64,000 nt of DNA, from NCBI RefSeq assembly GCF_002332255.1, contig NZ_NRGW01000001.1:496001-560000 (forward strand), in the 5' to 3' direction. Made by a program: the position numbers and the translations under genes. A model generated the notes under the pieces. The model was not told the DNA's origin. It saw only the letters and a list, made by a program, of their open reading frames with translations, and did not search any database. Position 1 is the stretch's first letter; each line of letters opens with the position of its first letter. This document shows, in pieces, positions 63,267 through 64,000 of the stretch. Origin of the DNA: Halomonas sp. JB37 (GTDB lineage Bacteria; Pseudomonadota; Gammaproteobacteria; Pseudomonadales; Halomonadaceae).

Positions 63267-64000
63267 ATTTCTCGACCGTAAACCTCTTCCAAAATATCAC
63301 CTGCGCCTTGGTCGAGCAGGTCTTCTGCAACGCGAATGCCCAGCGCCTCAGGCTCATGCATTGAGCCGCTGCCTTCGGCGCGAAGCACTTCTGTACCCTC
63401 TGGGTTTCCCACTAAGCCGCGTAGCCACAGCGTTTCGTTGGCAAGGTCTAGCACTGCGTGTCCGGCGATAGGCACCTGACAGCCACCGTCGAGTCGTGTA
63501 TTCATCGCTCTTTCTGCGCGTACCCGAGTGGCAGTGTCAGGATCATCCAGTGGTGCGAGCAGGTTGATAAGCTCAGGATCATGCAGGCGGCACTCAATGC
63601 CTAGCGCGCCTTGACCACAGGCAGGCAGGCATACTTCCGGCGGCAACGCCTGGGCAATTCGCGCGTTCAGGCCCAACCGTTGTAGACCGGAAGTGGCGAG
63701 AATAATGGCATCAAAATCGCCGGCGTCTAATTTGGCGAGTCGTGTTTGCACGTTGCCGCGCAGATTAAGAATTTGTAGGTCAGGACGGACTTCGCGCATT
63801 TGCAGACCACGGCGCAGGCTAGCAGTGCCAATGCTCGCCCCTTCAGGCAGCTCATCGAGGCTTGCGTAGTGGTTAGACACAAACGCATCGGTAGGGTCGG
63901 CCCCTTCCAAAATGATCGAGAGGCCTAATCCTTCAGGAAAGTTCATCGGTACGTCCTTCATGGAGTGGACGGCAATATCGGCACGGCCATCAAGCATCGC
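63263..64000 (-). CDS. hemC: porphobilinogen deaminase (5' end outside window)
   Basis: Builds hydroxymethylbilane from four porphobilinogens. About 245 of 310 residues are present; the N-terminus lies beyond base 64000. Visible: [16 protein letters not shown] with catalytic-site residues, [48 protein letters not shown] and the cofactor Cys in [15 protein letters not shown]. The Met at 63997 is internal, not the start. First gene of hemC-hemD-hemX-hemY. Confidence 0.97.
   Translation of the reverse strand, partial: AMLDGRADIAVHSMKDVPMNFPEGLGLSIILEGADPTDAFVSNHYASLDELPEGASIGTASLRRGLQMREVRPDLQILNLRGNVQTRLAKLDAGDFDAIILATSGLQRLGLNARIAQALPPEVCLPACGQGALGIECRLHDPELINLLAPLDDPDTATRVRAERAMNTRLDGGCQVPIAGHAVLDLANETLWLRGLVGNPEGTEVLRAEGSGSMHEPEALGIRVAEDLLDQGAGDILEEVYGREI

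Overview
The window looks like a chromosomal segment of a moderately halophilic gammaproteobacterium, most likely Halomonadaceae (Halomonas or Vreelandella). This is inference from mid-range GC, the style of the proteins, and a large glycine betaine catabolic locus. No rRNA, tRNA, CRISPR array, insertion sequence or prophage gene is visible.

Layout. 0-3 kb: ubiA, then phoB-phoR behind a perfect Pho box. 3-5.2 kb: three paralogous genes for small acidic secreted proteins that I do not recognise. Each has a sigma-54-type -24/-12 promoter and a shared leader element. 5.2-11.2 kb (minus strand): cysZ, phoU, pstB, pstA, pstC and pstS, with a second perfect Pho box between pstS and pstC. 11.3-19.8 kb: housekeeping and orphan genes (acyl-CoA thioesterase, orphan TRAP binding protein, uvrD, a HexR-type regulator, a small hypothetical, an NSS transporter, a DUF72 protein, aroQ).

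19.8-34.1 kb: a catabolic island with an IclR regulator, a TctCBA transporter, a CaiB-type CoA-transferase, an SDR, muconolactone isomerase (CatC), a YciI protein, AtoE, a 3-hydroxyacyl-CoA dehydrogenase-like protein, a cyclase-family hydrolase and PcaI-PcaJ-PcaF-PcaD. Four related palindromes stand in front of its transcription units and probably form one IclR regulon. The products cover the lower beta-ketoadipate route (muconolactone to succinyl-CoA plus acetyl-CoA), but no ring-cleavage dioxygenase and no CatB is present.

34.1-58.8 kb: a nearly self-contained route from glycine betaine to pyruvate. GbcA/GbcB make dimethylglycine. DgcA/DgcB with a dedicated EtfA/EtfB pair make sarcosine. 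SoxBDAG makes glycine. GlyA makes serine and SdaA makes pyruvate. FdhA and PurU handle the one-carbon units, and GbdR is the regulator. Between gbcA and a DMT-family exporter gene lies a truncated relic of a BCCT (betaine-type) transporter.

58.8-64 kb: mscL with a C-terminal zinc-ribbon-like tail, then hemC-hemD-hemX-hemY on the minus strand, with hemC cut by the window edge.
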